Positions 15,762 to 24,700 of a DNA stretch of 64,000 bases are shown here, one piece after another (within the stretch, counting starts at the first letter, position 1; each line of letters begins with the position of its first letter). The position numbers were made by a program, and so were the translations under genes. The DNA is taken from the NCBI GenBank assembly GCA_021802775.1, contig JAJZRJ010000012.1, forward strand, positions 1 to 64,000, read 5' to 3'. The notes beneath the pieces are model-generated. The model saw only the letters and a list, made by a program, of their open reading frames with translations, did no database searches and was not told where the DNA came from. The stretch comes from Deltaproteobacteria bacterium (lineage in GTDB: Bacteria > Desulfobacterota > Desulfobulbia > Desulfobulbales > Desulfurivibrionaceae).

Positions 15762-17063
15762 TTATTTCTTTTTGGTCTTGGCGGCCGGCTTGGCCTTGGC
15801 CGCGCCCTTGGTCTTGCATGCCGTGCAGGCCTTGGCGGCCTTCTTCGGCGCCTGGTCGAGGCCAAAGGCATCATGCAGGGTGCGCACCGCGAGCTCGGTG
15901 TATTTCTCATCGATGACGCAGGAAACCTTGATTTCCGAGGTGCTGATCATCATGATGTTGATCCCCTCGTCGGAGAGCACCTTGAACATGGCGGTGGCAA
16001 TGCCGGCATGGTTGCGCATGCCCACGCCGACGATGGAAACCTTGGCGATGCTCTCGGAGCCGGTCACCTTTTCCGCGCCAATGGCCTTGGCGGTTTTCTC
16101 GACGATCGCCATGGCCTTTTTGTAGTCCGGCCGCGGCACGGTGAAAGTCATGTCGGTGAGGTTGCCGTTGCGGGTGTTCTGGATGATCATGTCCACGACA
16201 ATGCCCTCATTGGAGATCGGCGTGAAGATGCGGGAGGCGATGCCCGGCCTGTCCGGCACCTTGCTGATGGTGATCCTCGCCTCGTTCTTGCTATAGGTGA
16301 CACCGGATACCGGATTCGATTCCATGGCCTTATCCTCCTCAACAACCCAGGTTCCTTCAGTAGTGGTAAAGGTGGACCGGACGTGCACCGGCACCTTGTA
16401 TCGTTTGGCAAAGCTCACCGAACGGATGTCCAGCACCTTGGCCCCGAGGCTCGCCAGCTCCAGCATCTCGTCGTAGGAGATGCGGTCGATCTTGCGGGCC
16501 GTGGCGCAGACATTGGGATCGGTGGTGTAGACCCCCTCCACGTCGGTGAAGATATCGCAGCGGTCGGCCGCAAGCGCGGCGGCCAGGGCCACCGCCGTGG
16601 TGTCGGAGCCGCCGCGGCCGAGAGTGGTCAGGTTGCCGTCGTCGGCAACGCCCTGGAAGCCGGCGACCACCACCACCTTGCCCGCCTTGAGATGACCGCG
16701 GATCAGCTCGGTGTCGATGGAGGTGATGCGGGCCTTGGTGTGCATGGTGTCGGTGTGGATCTTCACCTGGTCGCCCAAGAGCGACACCGCGTCGTACCCC
16801 CGCTCCTTCACCGCCATGGCAAAGAGCGCCACCGTTACCTGCTCGCCGGTGGCGAGCAGCACGTCCATCTCCCGCGGGTCGGGCAGGGCCTGCATCTGGT
16901 GGGCCAGATCGACGAAGCGGTTGGTTTCGCCGGCCATGGCCGACAGCACCACCACCATCTGGTGTCCCTGCTGGTGGGAGGAGAGCACCCGGTCCGCCAC
17001 CGCCTTGATCTTGTCGGGGTTGGCGACCGAGGTCCCGCCGAATTTCTGTACGATCAATGCCAT
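15762..17063 (-). CDS. lysC: aspartate kinase with a Lys/Ala-rich C-terminal tail
   Basis: First step of lysine, threonine and methionine synthesis: phosphorylates aspartate. The kinase domain begins [19 protein letters not shown] and includes [17 protein letters not shown] and [11 protein letters not shown]. Two ACT domains follow ([19 protein letters not shown] and [20 protein letters not shown], then [13 protein letters not shown]), the usual lysine/threonine feedback site. Residues 405-433 are an unusual tail of Ala, Lys and Pro with two Cys (CTACKT), not part of the enzyme fold. Start at ATG 17063, with GAAGAGAG upstream. A terminator-like hairpin lies about 60 bases upstream. Confidence 0.94.
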   Translation of the reverse strand: MALIVQKFGGTSVANPDKIKAVADRVLSSHQQGHQMVVVLSAMAGETNRFVDLAHQMQALPDPREMDVLLATGEQVTVALFAMAVKERGYDAVSLLGDQVKIHTDTMHTKARITSIDTELIRGHLKAGKVVVVAGFQGVADDGNLTTLGRGGSDTTAVALAAALAADRCDIFTDVEGVYTTDPNVCATARKIDRISYDEMLELASLGAKVLDIRSVSFAKRYKVPVHVRSTFTTTEGTWVVEEDKAMESNPVSGVTYSKNEARITISKVPDRPGIASRIFTPISNEGIVVDMIIQNTRNGNLTDMTFTVPRPDYKKAMAIVEKTAKAIGAEKVTGSESIAKVSIVGVGMRNHAGIATAMFKVLSDEGINIMMISTSEIKVSCVIDEKYTELAVRTLHDAFGLDQAPKKAAKACTACKTKGAAKAKPAAKTKKK

Positions 17064-17123
17064 TGTTCTCTCTTCAGCTCCCATCGCTCGATGGTGTTCC
17101 CGGAGCGCAACCAGTGCGCCGGC

Positions 17124-17158
17124 AATAAAAAATACCGGTTTCAGACCAGTGAAACCGG
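17124..17158 (-). terminator. terminator-like hairpin in the lysC leader (possible attenuator)
   Basis: On the minus strand, CCGGTTTC-ACTGGTCT-GAAACCGG is a perfect 8-base stem, followed by TATTTTTTATT. This is an intrinsic terminator pattern located about 60 bases before the lysC start codon and pointing into it. It could stop unwanted read-through or be an attenuator in a regulated leader. Confidence 0.65.
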
Positions 17159-17349
17159 AAACCCTGCGACTCCATAACGACCGCTATCGCCGTCTGACTC
17201 CGTATGTAACAAGAAATTATCCGATGGACTACATTTTTTTTCGCCAATGGCCGATACGGCAGAAGACCGGAATGGGCCGTACCACAACGGATCACCTCGG
17301 CCGCGTTGCTGGTGGTCACGAGAGTTGGTGCGCACAGGCAAAAAGATGC

Positions 17350-17378
17350 TTGTCATTGCCGGTCCGTTTTGCTAGAAA
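17350..17378 (+). promoter_or_regulatory. candidate sigma-70 promoter of the M23 peptidase gene
   Basis: TTGTCA (17350-17355), a 17-base spacer and TAGAAA (17373-17378) lie 58 bases upstream of the peptidase ATG. The -35 is close to consensus and the -10 is moderate. Confidence 0.45.
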
Positions 17379-17435
17379 AGAGCAACTGTGCTTGCGAGAG
17401 ACAGGCATGGGGAAACACATAAAAACGGGGGAATA

Positions 17436-18884
17436 ATGACCGGAAACGACCTGCTCCGGAACGCCAGGGCCACCTGGTCGAAGCTGAAGGCTTTCTACGC
17501 AACCCGTCTTCACCCGTTTTTGAAGACGGCCCGCTTCTCCTGCTCCTGCTGCCGGAAGACCCTCAAGTTTTTCCTCAATACCCCGCACTTCCCGACCGTG
17601 GTCATTGCCGTCAGCGTCATGGCCACCGTCTTTGCCAATGTCACGCCGCCCGACCCGAACCGCACCAGCCCCTGGGCTACAATCTGGCAGCCCGGCGACG
17701 CCGCTCCGGCCGCCTCCAACCCGCCGCCAGCCGGAACCCGCGAGATCATCGGTTTTCTCCAGCCGGGCGACTCCTTAAGCACCTCGTTCAAGCGGTGTCA
17801 AGTCCCTGAGTCCGTTGGCCAGCAGGTGATCCGGGCGTTGCGCGGCATCGTCGATTTCCGCGAATTGCGGCCCCGTGACCGTTTTGCCCTGCGCCTCGAC
17901 CCTCAAGGGGAGTTACAGGAATGCACCTATGAATCCGGGCCGCTCAATGTCCATAAGGTAACCCGCCATGACGACGGTACCTTCTACGCGGAACGTCTGA
18001 ACGTGCCGTTGGAGCGGCGCACGGTCAAGGTGAGCGGTGCGGTGAACGAATCCCTCTACGACGCCTTTATCTCTTCCAGGGAGGAACCTCGCCTTCTCTA
18101 CACCTTTGCCGATATCTTCGCCTCGCGCATCGACTTTAATACCGAGGTCCAGACCGGCGACCGCTTCAGTATGGTCTTTGAGAAATATTACAAAGGCGGC
18201 GAATTCGTCGGTTACGGCAAGATACTCATGGCGGAGTACGACCGGAAGGATGAGGCGCCGCTGGCGGGCTTCTACTACACGCCGACCACCGGCGAGTCCG
18301 GCTCATTTTTCGACCGCAACGGCGAGGAGCTGGGCACCTCCTTCATTCGTTCGCCGGTGCCCATGGCCCGGGTAAGCTCCGGCTTCACCATGCGGCGCCT
18401 TCATCCCATTCTCCGGTTCACCCGGCCCCATCCCGCGGTGGATCTGGCCGCCCCGACCGGCACCCCGATCATGGCCGCGGCCGACGGCAAGGTCACCAGC
18501 CTCGGCTGGAACGGCGGCTACGGCAAGCAGATCGTCATCGACCACGGCAACGGTTACCGCACACATTACAGTCATCTGTCCAAATTCCGCTCCGGGCTCA
18601 CCGAAGGCAGCCGTGTCCGCCAGAAGGAGATCATCGGTTATGTCGGCTCCACCGGCCTGTCCACCGGTCCGCATCTCGACTACCGCATGGAATACAACCG
18701 CAGTTTCGTCAATCCCTTTGCCATGGAATTCCGGCCGCGCTCCGTGCTCCGAGGGCAGGAACTGGCGCGTTTCCGTCAGGAGCAAGAGGTAATGGCCCGG
18801 CTTTCCGGGGCGCTTGATGACCCCAAGGTGGTGATGGTCAACAGCGTCACCGTCACCCCGGAGAGCAAGTTCACCTTCCTCTAG
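17436..18884 (+). CDS. M23-family peptidase (LytM-like), membrane-anchored
   Basis: Probable cell-wall endopeptidase or regulator of one. The 482-residue protein has a single membrane segment near residues 52-69 (FPTVVIAVSVMATVFANV), an OapA/LysM-like region (IGFLQPGDSLSTSFKR), a central domain, and a C-terminal M23 domain with RRLHPILRFTRPHPAVDLAAPTGTP, YGKQIVIDHGNGYRTHYSHL and STGPHLDYRMEYN. The usual zinc motif HxH reads H-L-D here, so one ligand is Asp instead of His. I start at ATG 17436 (AACGGGGG upstream) instead of 17388. It resembles MepM/YebA-type proteins. Confidence 0.88.
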   Translation: MTGNDLLRNARATWSKLKAFYATRLHPFLKTARFSCSCCRKTLKFFLNTPHFPTVVIAVSVMATVFANVTPPDPNRTSPWATIWQPGDAAPAASNPPPAGTREIIGFLQPGDSLSTSFKRCQVPESVGQQVIRALRGIVDFRELRPRDRFALRLDPQGELQECTYESGPLNVHKVTRHDDGTFYAERLNVPLERRTVKVSGAVNESLYDAFISSREEPRLLYTFADIFASRIDFNTEVQTGDRFSMVFEKYYKGGEFVGYGKILMAEYDRKDEAPLAGFYYTPTTGESGSFFDRNGEELGTSFIRSPVPMARVSSGFTMRRLHPILRFTRPHPAVDLAAPTGTPIMAAADGKVTSLGWNGGYGKQIVIDHGNGYRTHYSHLSKFRSGLTEGSRVRQKEIIGYVGSTGLSTGPHLDYRMEYNRSFVNPFAMEFRPRSVLRGQELARFRQEQEVMARLSGALDDPKVVMVNSVTVTPESKFTFL

Positions 18885-18898
18885 AGCCCCCGCCATTT

Positions 18899-19360
18899 AT
18901 GCGCCAGCCGCCTTTTCACATCGTGCTGGTGGAACCGGAGATTCCGCCTAATACCGGCAGCATCGCACGGCTCTGCGGCGCCACCGATACCGTCCTCCAT
19001 CTGGTCAGACCGCTGGGTTTCAGCACCGACGACAAGCAGCTCAAACGCGCCGGCCTCGACTACTGGGAGCACGTACAGATCGTCTACTGGGAAAAGCTGG
19101 AGGCGTTTCTGGCGGCCCAGGACGAGCGGCGGCTTCATTTCCTGAGCAAAAAGGCAGGGCGGCTATATACCGAGGTGCAATACCAGCCAGGGGATTATCT
19201 GGTCTTCGGCAAGGAGACCAGGGGGCTGCCGCCGGAGATCCTCCGGCTCTATGCGGACCGCTGCGCCAGCATCCCGATGACCAACCCCAATATCCGCAGC
19301 ATCAATCTGGCCATGGCCGCGGCGGTGGTGCTCTACGAGGCGATCCGCCAGAACAGCTAA
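18899..19360 (+). CDS. trmL: tRNA (cytidine/uridine-34-2'-O)-methyltransferase TrmL
   Basis: SPOUT methyltransferase for the 2'-O of the wobble base of tRNA-Leu. At 153 residues it is a minimal SPOUT domain, with VLVEPEIPPNTGSIARLC, the central LGF and DYWEHV motifs, FGKETRGLP and the knot sequence IPMTNPNIRSINLAMAAAVVLYEA. All these are TrmL features. It starts 14 bases after the peptidase gene and ends overlapping the lpxB 3' end by four bases. Confidence 0.93.
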   Translation: MRQPPFHIVLVEPEIPPNTGSIARLCGATDTVLHLVRPLGFSTDDKQLKRAGLDYWEHVQIVYWEKLEAFLAAQDERRLHFLSKKAGRLYTEVQYQPGDYLVFGKETRGLPPEILRLYADRCASIPMTNPNIRSINLAMAAAVVLYEAIRQNS

Positions 19361-20520
19361 CGACGCTCGATCATCTCCAGGGCAAGCCGGGCGGTACGGC
19401 GGGAGGCCCCGGGCTCGCCCAGCGCCCGGCGCACCTCGTGCAATTGGGCGATCATCGCCTGCCGATATTCGGCATCCTCCAGGAGTCGTCCGACGGCCGC
19501 GCCGATCTTCTCCGGCGTGGCGTCGTCCTGCAACAGCTCTTCCACCACGCGTTTACCTGCCACCAGATTGACGAGCGACGCATACGCCACCTTGATCAGC
19601 CGGCGGCCCAGCGCGTAGGTCAGCCCGGAAACCCGATAGGAGACCACCATGGGCACCCCGAGGATGGCCAGTTCCAGGGTGACGGTGCCGGAGGCGGCCA
19701 TCACCGCCTGGCAGGCGGCCATGAGATCGTAGCGCTGCTCTTCGATGATCCGCACGTCAAGTTTGGTGTCGCTAAGACCGCACTGGTCGAGGTCGGCCCG
19801 GCTCAGCGTGGGCGCCAGGGGGATCAGGAAGGTGAGGTGCCGGTGGCTGGCCGCCAGCTGCTCAGCCGCGGCAAGAAAGGCCGGCAGTATGCTGGCAAGC
19901 TCCTTGCGCCGGCTGCCGGGCAACAGGCCAATCAGGGTGTTGCCGGCTGGAATCCGGTGGCGAATACAAAATTCCTCGCGCGACAGAGTGGTGCGGACCG
20001 AATCGAGCAGCGGGTGGCCGACAAAATCAACGGCCATGCCATGCCGGGCATAGAATTCCTGTTCGAAAGGCAGAATCACGGCCATGCGGTTGACCAGGCG
20101 CCGGATGGTTCTGACCCGGCCGCTCCGCCAGGCCCAGACCTGGGGGCTGATATAATAGAGAATCGGGATGCCGAGCTTCTTGGCCTTGCGGGCGAGGAGC
20201 AGGTTGAAGTCGGGGTAGTCGATGAGGATCACGAGGTCGGGACACTCTTCGCGGAGATGGCGTTCCAAAGCCGCCTTGGCCGCCCGGATTTCGCCCAGAT
20301 GGCTCAGTACCTCGACGATGCCCACCACCGCGAGTTTGGCCGCGTCGGCCAGCAGGGTCACGCCATGGGCGGCCAAAGCCTTGCCCCCCATGGCGGCGAT
20401 CTTCACGCCGGGAGAGAGCTCTTGCAGGGCCTTGGCCAGGTGGGCGCCGTGCAGGTCGCCGGAGGCCTCGCCGGCAACAATAAGGATATGGGGCGCGGAG
20501 CGGCCGGCCATGCGCTTCAT
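19357..20520 (-). CDS. lpxB: lipid-A-disaccharide synthase
   Basis: Joins UDP-diacylglucosamine and lipid X to form the lipid A disaccharide, at the inner membrane. The 387-residue protein has ILIVAGEASGDLHGA, MGGKALAAHG, VILIDYPDFNLLLARKAKKLGIPILYYISPQVWAW, LPFEQEFY, VGHPLLDS and GLLPGSRRKEL, all LpxB hallmarks. It overlaps the upstream oxidoreductase gene by four bases (ATGA), so they are translationally coupled. Its presence implies a lipopolysaccharide outer membrane. Other lpx genes are not in this window. Confidence 0.96.
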   Translation of the reverse strand: MKRMAGRSAPHILIVAGEASGDLHGAHLAKALQELSPGVKIAAMGGKALAAHGVTLLADAAKLAVVGIVEVLSHLGEIRAAKAALERHLREECPDLVILIDYPDFNLLLARKAKKLGIPILYYISPQVWAWRSGRVRTIRRLVNRMAVILPFEQEFYARHGMAVDFVGHPLLDSVRTTLSREEFCIRHRIPAGNTLIGLLPGSRRKELASILPAFLAAAEQLAASHRHLTFLIPLAPTLSRADLDQCGLSDTKLDVRIIEEQRYDLMAACQAVMAASGTVTLELAILGVPMVVSYRVSGLTYALGRRLIKVAYASLVNLVAGKRVVEELLQDDATPEKIGAAVGRLLEDAEYRQAMIAQLHEVRRALGEPGASRRTARLALEMIERR

Positions 20521-21488
20521 GGATTTCGCAGGAGGCGTTGGTACCGCTCGGTGTTCTCGCGAATCTGGACCATGATCTGCTGGGCCACCGCCAGGGCGGT
20601 TCTGCCTTGCTGACCAGAGACCCGCGGGGCGTAACGGTTGCGCACATTGGTGACAAAATCCCGCAGCTCCGCCTCCAGGGCGTCCTCCTCGGCAAAACAG
20701 GAGGTGGTAACCTCCTCCTGCGGCATCCCGGTCTCGGTGAGCTCCTCCTTTAAGCGGATCACCATGAGCTCCTTTTTAGCATAGTCGACCACGAGGTAGG
20801 ACCGGGGCTGGAAGATGCGGAGTTTTCGGATGTTGTCCTTTGAAATCCGGCTTACCGTGATGTTGGCGGTGCACCCGTTCTCGAAGATCAACCGGGCGTT
20901 GGCGATGTCGGTAAAGGGGGTCACCACCGGCACCCCCACGGTGTGTATGGTGGCGAGCGGCGAGTCCACGATGGAGAGGACGATGTCGATGTCGTGGATC
21001 ATTAAATCGAGCACCACATCCACGTCAGTGCCGCGCGGTTTGAAGCTGTGGATCCGGTGCGATTCGATGAAGATCGGCTGGGTGAGGTATTGTTCCATGG
21101 CGAGCACCGCCGGGTTATAGCGTTCCAGATGCCCTACCTGGAGGATACGGCCCTGCCCCGCGGCCAGGGCGATTAGCTCATCCGCTTCGGCCAGGGTGGT
21201 GGTCATCGGCTTTTCCACCATGATGTCAACACCTGCCGCAAGGCAGGCCATACCCACCTGGTGGTGAAGGCTGGTGGGCACCACGACACTGACCGCCTCG
21301 GCCTGCTTAAGAAGTTGATGGAAGTCCTCAAACGCCCGGGTGCCACACTTCCGGGCCACGGCCGCGGCCTGCTCGGGATTGGCGTCCACCACGCCGACCA
21401 GTTCCGCCCCGGCCATGGTGGCATATTTTTCAGCGTGGAACTTGCCGAGATAGCCGACGCCGATGACCCCAACCTTGATCTTTCGCAT
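20517..21488 (-). CDS. Gfo/Idh/MocA-family oxidoreductase coupled to lpxB
   Basis: A 323-residue NAD(P)-dependent sugar dehydrogenase-type protein. The Rossmann start is KVGVIGVGYLGKFHAEKY, followed by LVGVVDANPEQ, VVVPTSLHHQVGMACLAAG, the MVEKPMTTTLAEA motif (catalytic EKP) and GHLERYNPA. Coupling to lpxB by a four-base overlap suggests a role in envelope sugar chemistry. A UDP-GlcNAc 3-dehydrogenase (GnnA-like) is one option, but the aminotransferase partner GnnB is not in view. I start at ATG 21488; the longer frame to 21605 lacks similarity. Confidence 0.85.
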   Translation of the reverse strand: MRKIKVGVIGVGYLGKFHAEKYATMAGAELVGVVDANPEQAAAVARKCGTRAFEDFHQLLKQAEAVSVVVPTSLHHQVGMACLAAGVDIMVEKPMTTTLAEADELIALAAGQGRILQVGHLERYNPAVLAMEQYLTQPIFIESHRIHSFKPRGTDVDVVLDLMIHDIDIVLSIVDSPLATIHTVGVPVVTPFTDIANARLIFENGCTANITVSRISKDNIRKLRIFQPRSYLVVDYAKKELMVIRLKEELTETGMPQEEVTTSCFAEEDALEAELRDFVTNVRNRYAPRVSGQQGRTALAVAQQIMVQIRENTERYQRLLRNP

Positions 21489-21715
21489 AATGTCACGCCA
21501 TGATGTGATAACTGCCCCGTGATTTTCTGTTTGCAGGGGCATGCCGGCGTCGGCCACAAAACCGCGCCTGGGCCGTTTCATACCACGCTGCCGGGCGACA
21601 ATCAACTTGTTATCCGGCAGCGGTGTGATATGATTGTTGATCCCATTATAATGGATAAACCCTACGAAGAAACCAGATACTTCGCGGCACGGTCCCCGCG
21701 GATGATACGTCGATC
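21489..21715. other. divergent promoter region with a 9-base inverted repeat
   Basis: Between the oxidoreductase gene and the AsmA-like gene. It contains CGCTGCCGG (21586-21594) and CCGGCAGCG (21614-21622), a perfect inverted repeat with a 19-base centre, and a TATAAT at 21649-21654. A matching -35 box could not be placed. No gene is seen. Confidence 0.4.
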
Positions 21716-24700
21716 ATGAAAACCTGGCTCAAAATCATCGCCCTCGCCATTCTTCTCAGCGCGCTGGCCGGATACCTCCTGGCCCCGCGGCTGATCAAGA
21801 TCGAGCAGCTCCAAGCCCGGGTCGCGACCCAGCTTGCCGAAAAGCTCGGCCGGCCAGTGCAGGTCGCGTCGGTTCGCTGGCACTGGTTTCCCCTGCCTCA
21901 CCTGAGCCTCTACCGCGCCAGCCTCCACTACGAGGCGGCGGACTTTATCCTGCCCGAGGCACGGCTCTACCCCAAATGGCTCTCCCTCTTGGGCTCCGGA
22001 ATGGAGGTGGGCAAAATCGTCCTCAAGAAACCGGAAATCACCCTCCGGATCCGTGGCGACTTCTCGGAGACCCTGCCCGAATTCACCCTGCCCAAGCTGA
22101 AAATCGCCATCGACGATGGCATCCTCCATGTGCAGAGCCTGGCACCGATCTTCGGAGTGGTGGCCAAGACCTTCGATCTGACCGACATCACCGCCTCGGC
22201 CAAACTGGCGCCGGAGGATATCGCCTTCAAACTCGAGGCCGCCTCCACCTTCAGCAAGGCCTTCAAAATGAAGGGCCGCTACTCATTCAAGGATAAACAT
22301 TACTCTCTGGAAACCGCCGCCGAAGAACTGAAGCTCCACAAGGTCATCCTCTCCACCGCCCACGGCACCCTGATACCGGTGGACTCCACCGCCAACTTCA
22401 AGGCCAAGATTACCGGCACCGGCACCACCACGGTAAGCGCCGATCTCCAGGGCGAGCTGCCCTGCTTCCTGTACAAGTCCAAGGACCGGAAGGTGCTGCT
22501 GGACTGCGGCCTGGTCGATCTGCACCTGGACAAGGCCGGAAACGATCTCACCGTGGCCATCAAAGAACTGGACATGGACCAACCCGGCCTTCACCTGAGC
22601 GGCACGGTCAAACGCTCAGGTGCGGCCGAGGGGGCGGAGCCGATCTGGCAGCTCGACCTGATTGGCAGTGATCTCGATCTCACCGAGATCCGCCGCACCG
22701 CTCTCGCCTTCTTTGGCAGCGACCCGATTATTCAGGATTTTTTCGATATCGTGCGCGGCGGGGTGGCCAAGGCCGCCACCTATACCTTCAAGGGCCGGGC
22801 CGTTGACTTCGAATACCTCAAACATCAGGTTATCACCGCGGAGGGGAAGGATGTCGTGGTCCATATCCCGGAGACCAAGATCACCCTCGAAGGAGTAGAC
22901 GGCCAGATGCGCATCGACGCTGGTACCCTGTATGTCGCCGGGGCGAGCGGCAGGCTGGGCAAGAGCAAAGGGAAAAACTGCGCCCTGCAGTTCAATCTGC
23001 TCAACCATATCAAGAACCCCCCTTTCATCCTTGATGTCGATATCGATGCCGAGGCCAATGACCTCGTGCGGAATCTCTACGACCTGGTGCCTTACGAGGG
23101 GTTCCGCCAGGAGCTGCTGCAACTGCGCGATCTCGAAGGCGTTGGCGCAGGCCACCTCCATATCGGCGACACCCTCCAGGATTTCAAGGTGCTGGTCAAC
23201 GTGACCGCCATGGACGTGAAGGGCCGCTATGCCCGCCTCGCCTCGCCCTTCCATGTCCAGAAAGGGAGCCTGCGGTTCGAACCCCACCGGCTCTCCTGGA
23301 CCGGGGTGCTGGGCAGCCTCGGCAACCACCGGATCCACAGCCTGACCGGCTCCGTAGACTGGGAGCACGAACCGCTGGTCCGCATCGGCAACGTGAACGC
23401 CGCCCTCAACGGCGACACCCTGCTCCCGGACCTCAACCATTATAAAGCGGTGGCCGATTATCTCGCCCCGCTCCTCACTACGCTCTCCGGTGACGTGCAG
23501 GTTGCCAGGGGCACCTTTGAAGGTCCGGCCCTTGACCGGGAAAAATGGCGCTACAGCGCCATTGCTACCCTGAAAAACGTCGCCTGGAAAAGCCCCCTGC
23601 TCGATGGCGCGCCCGTAAGCGGCCACTCGGGCGAGATCACCCTGAGCGACAAGGAGATCAAACTCACCCGCAACGAGGCCCGTTTCCAGAGAGGCGCCCT
23701 GGCCGTGGAGGGTGCGCTCCGGCATCAATTGCTGGCCGACTGGCGGGGTGGTCTCGAGTTCTCCGGCAATCTGGCCGAAGAATTCGGTCCCTGGCTGCGC
23801 GGCCAAGGATGGCTGCCCCTCGTGGCCCAGCCCCGGCTGCCGGCGAAGATCAAAGGGGTGCGCCTCGACTGGGACGACAAGAACTTTGCCGCAGCCGGCA
23901 CCCTGATTGCCGGTGGCATCAGCCTCAACAAGCCGCCGCAGCTCGCCTTCAGCGTCAAGACCTCCGACCATAACCCGCTGGCCCTGACCCTCGAGGTGGA
24001 GGACCAGCAACGCCGCGGCCGGCTCCATCTCGACCTCCTCGACCAGATACCGGAGACCTTCCGGCTCGCCTGGCAGGGAGAGCTGCTGGCCGCTGCCCTG
24101 AAACGGCTGCTGGCCGACAGCACCCTGCTCACCGGCGCAATCAAGGGCAACTGCACCATCGCGGTGCCGGCCGAGCCGGCACCGCCAAGCGTGGTCGGCC
24201 AGTTGACCGCCACCGGCTGCCGGCTCCCTCTGGACGACACCGCCACCCAGTTCCTTGACATCAAGAAATTGAATCTGAGCGGCAGCCGGGGCAAGGCGAC
24301 GGTGCGACGGCTGGTGCTGGCACTCAACGAGCAGGAACAACTCACCCTGACCGGGGAAGTGGCCGCAGTGCCAAACGGCCTCCAGCTGGCGCTCAACCTG
24401 ACCTCACCGCACCTCACCCGGACGACTGCGGACAATTTCCTCGATCAGCTTAAAAAACTCCGTGACATTACAGCCAAGCCAGGGAAAGTCGACGAGAAAC
24501 CGGCTGGCCGGACCATCACCGGCACCGTCCACTTCAGTCTCGACAATTTCGTCTCCGGCCCCAAGGATGACGAACCAGCCGAGGGGGCGCCGCTGGTTTG
24601 GAGCCCGATCAAAGGAGTGCTCACCCTCAAGCCGCGGGGCAAAATGACGGCGGAGATCGAGACCGCCAAGCTCTGCTGTCTGGATGCCAAGGGAACCTGG

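Larger units (their letters stand above)
17064..17435. other. divergent intergenic region between lysC and the M23 peptidase gene
   Basis: About 370 bases with no supported gene. On the minus strand it should hold the lysC promoter and a leader of unknown length ending in a terminator-like hairpin (17124-17158). On the plus strand a candidate promoter for the peptidase lies at 17350-17378. I looked for lysine-riboswitch core sequences on the minus strand and did not recognise them. Confidence 0.45.

Noticed and set aside
17074-17319. 81-residue frame in the lysC leader (possible leader peptide)
   Set aside because: It is too long and its composition is not that of a Lys-rich attenuator peptide; no good ribosome site is seen.
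17064-17340. Lysine riboswitch upstream of lysC
   Set aside because: I searched the minus strand by eye for the conserved core (AGAGGTGCG and related segments) and did not find it. Only the terminator-like hairpin can be supported.
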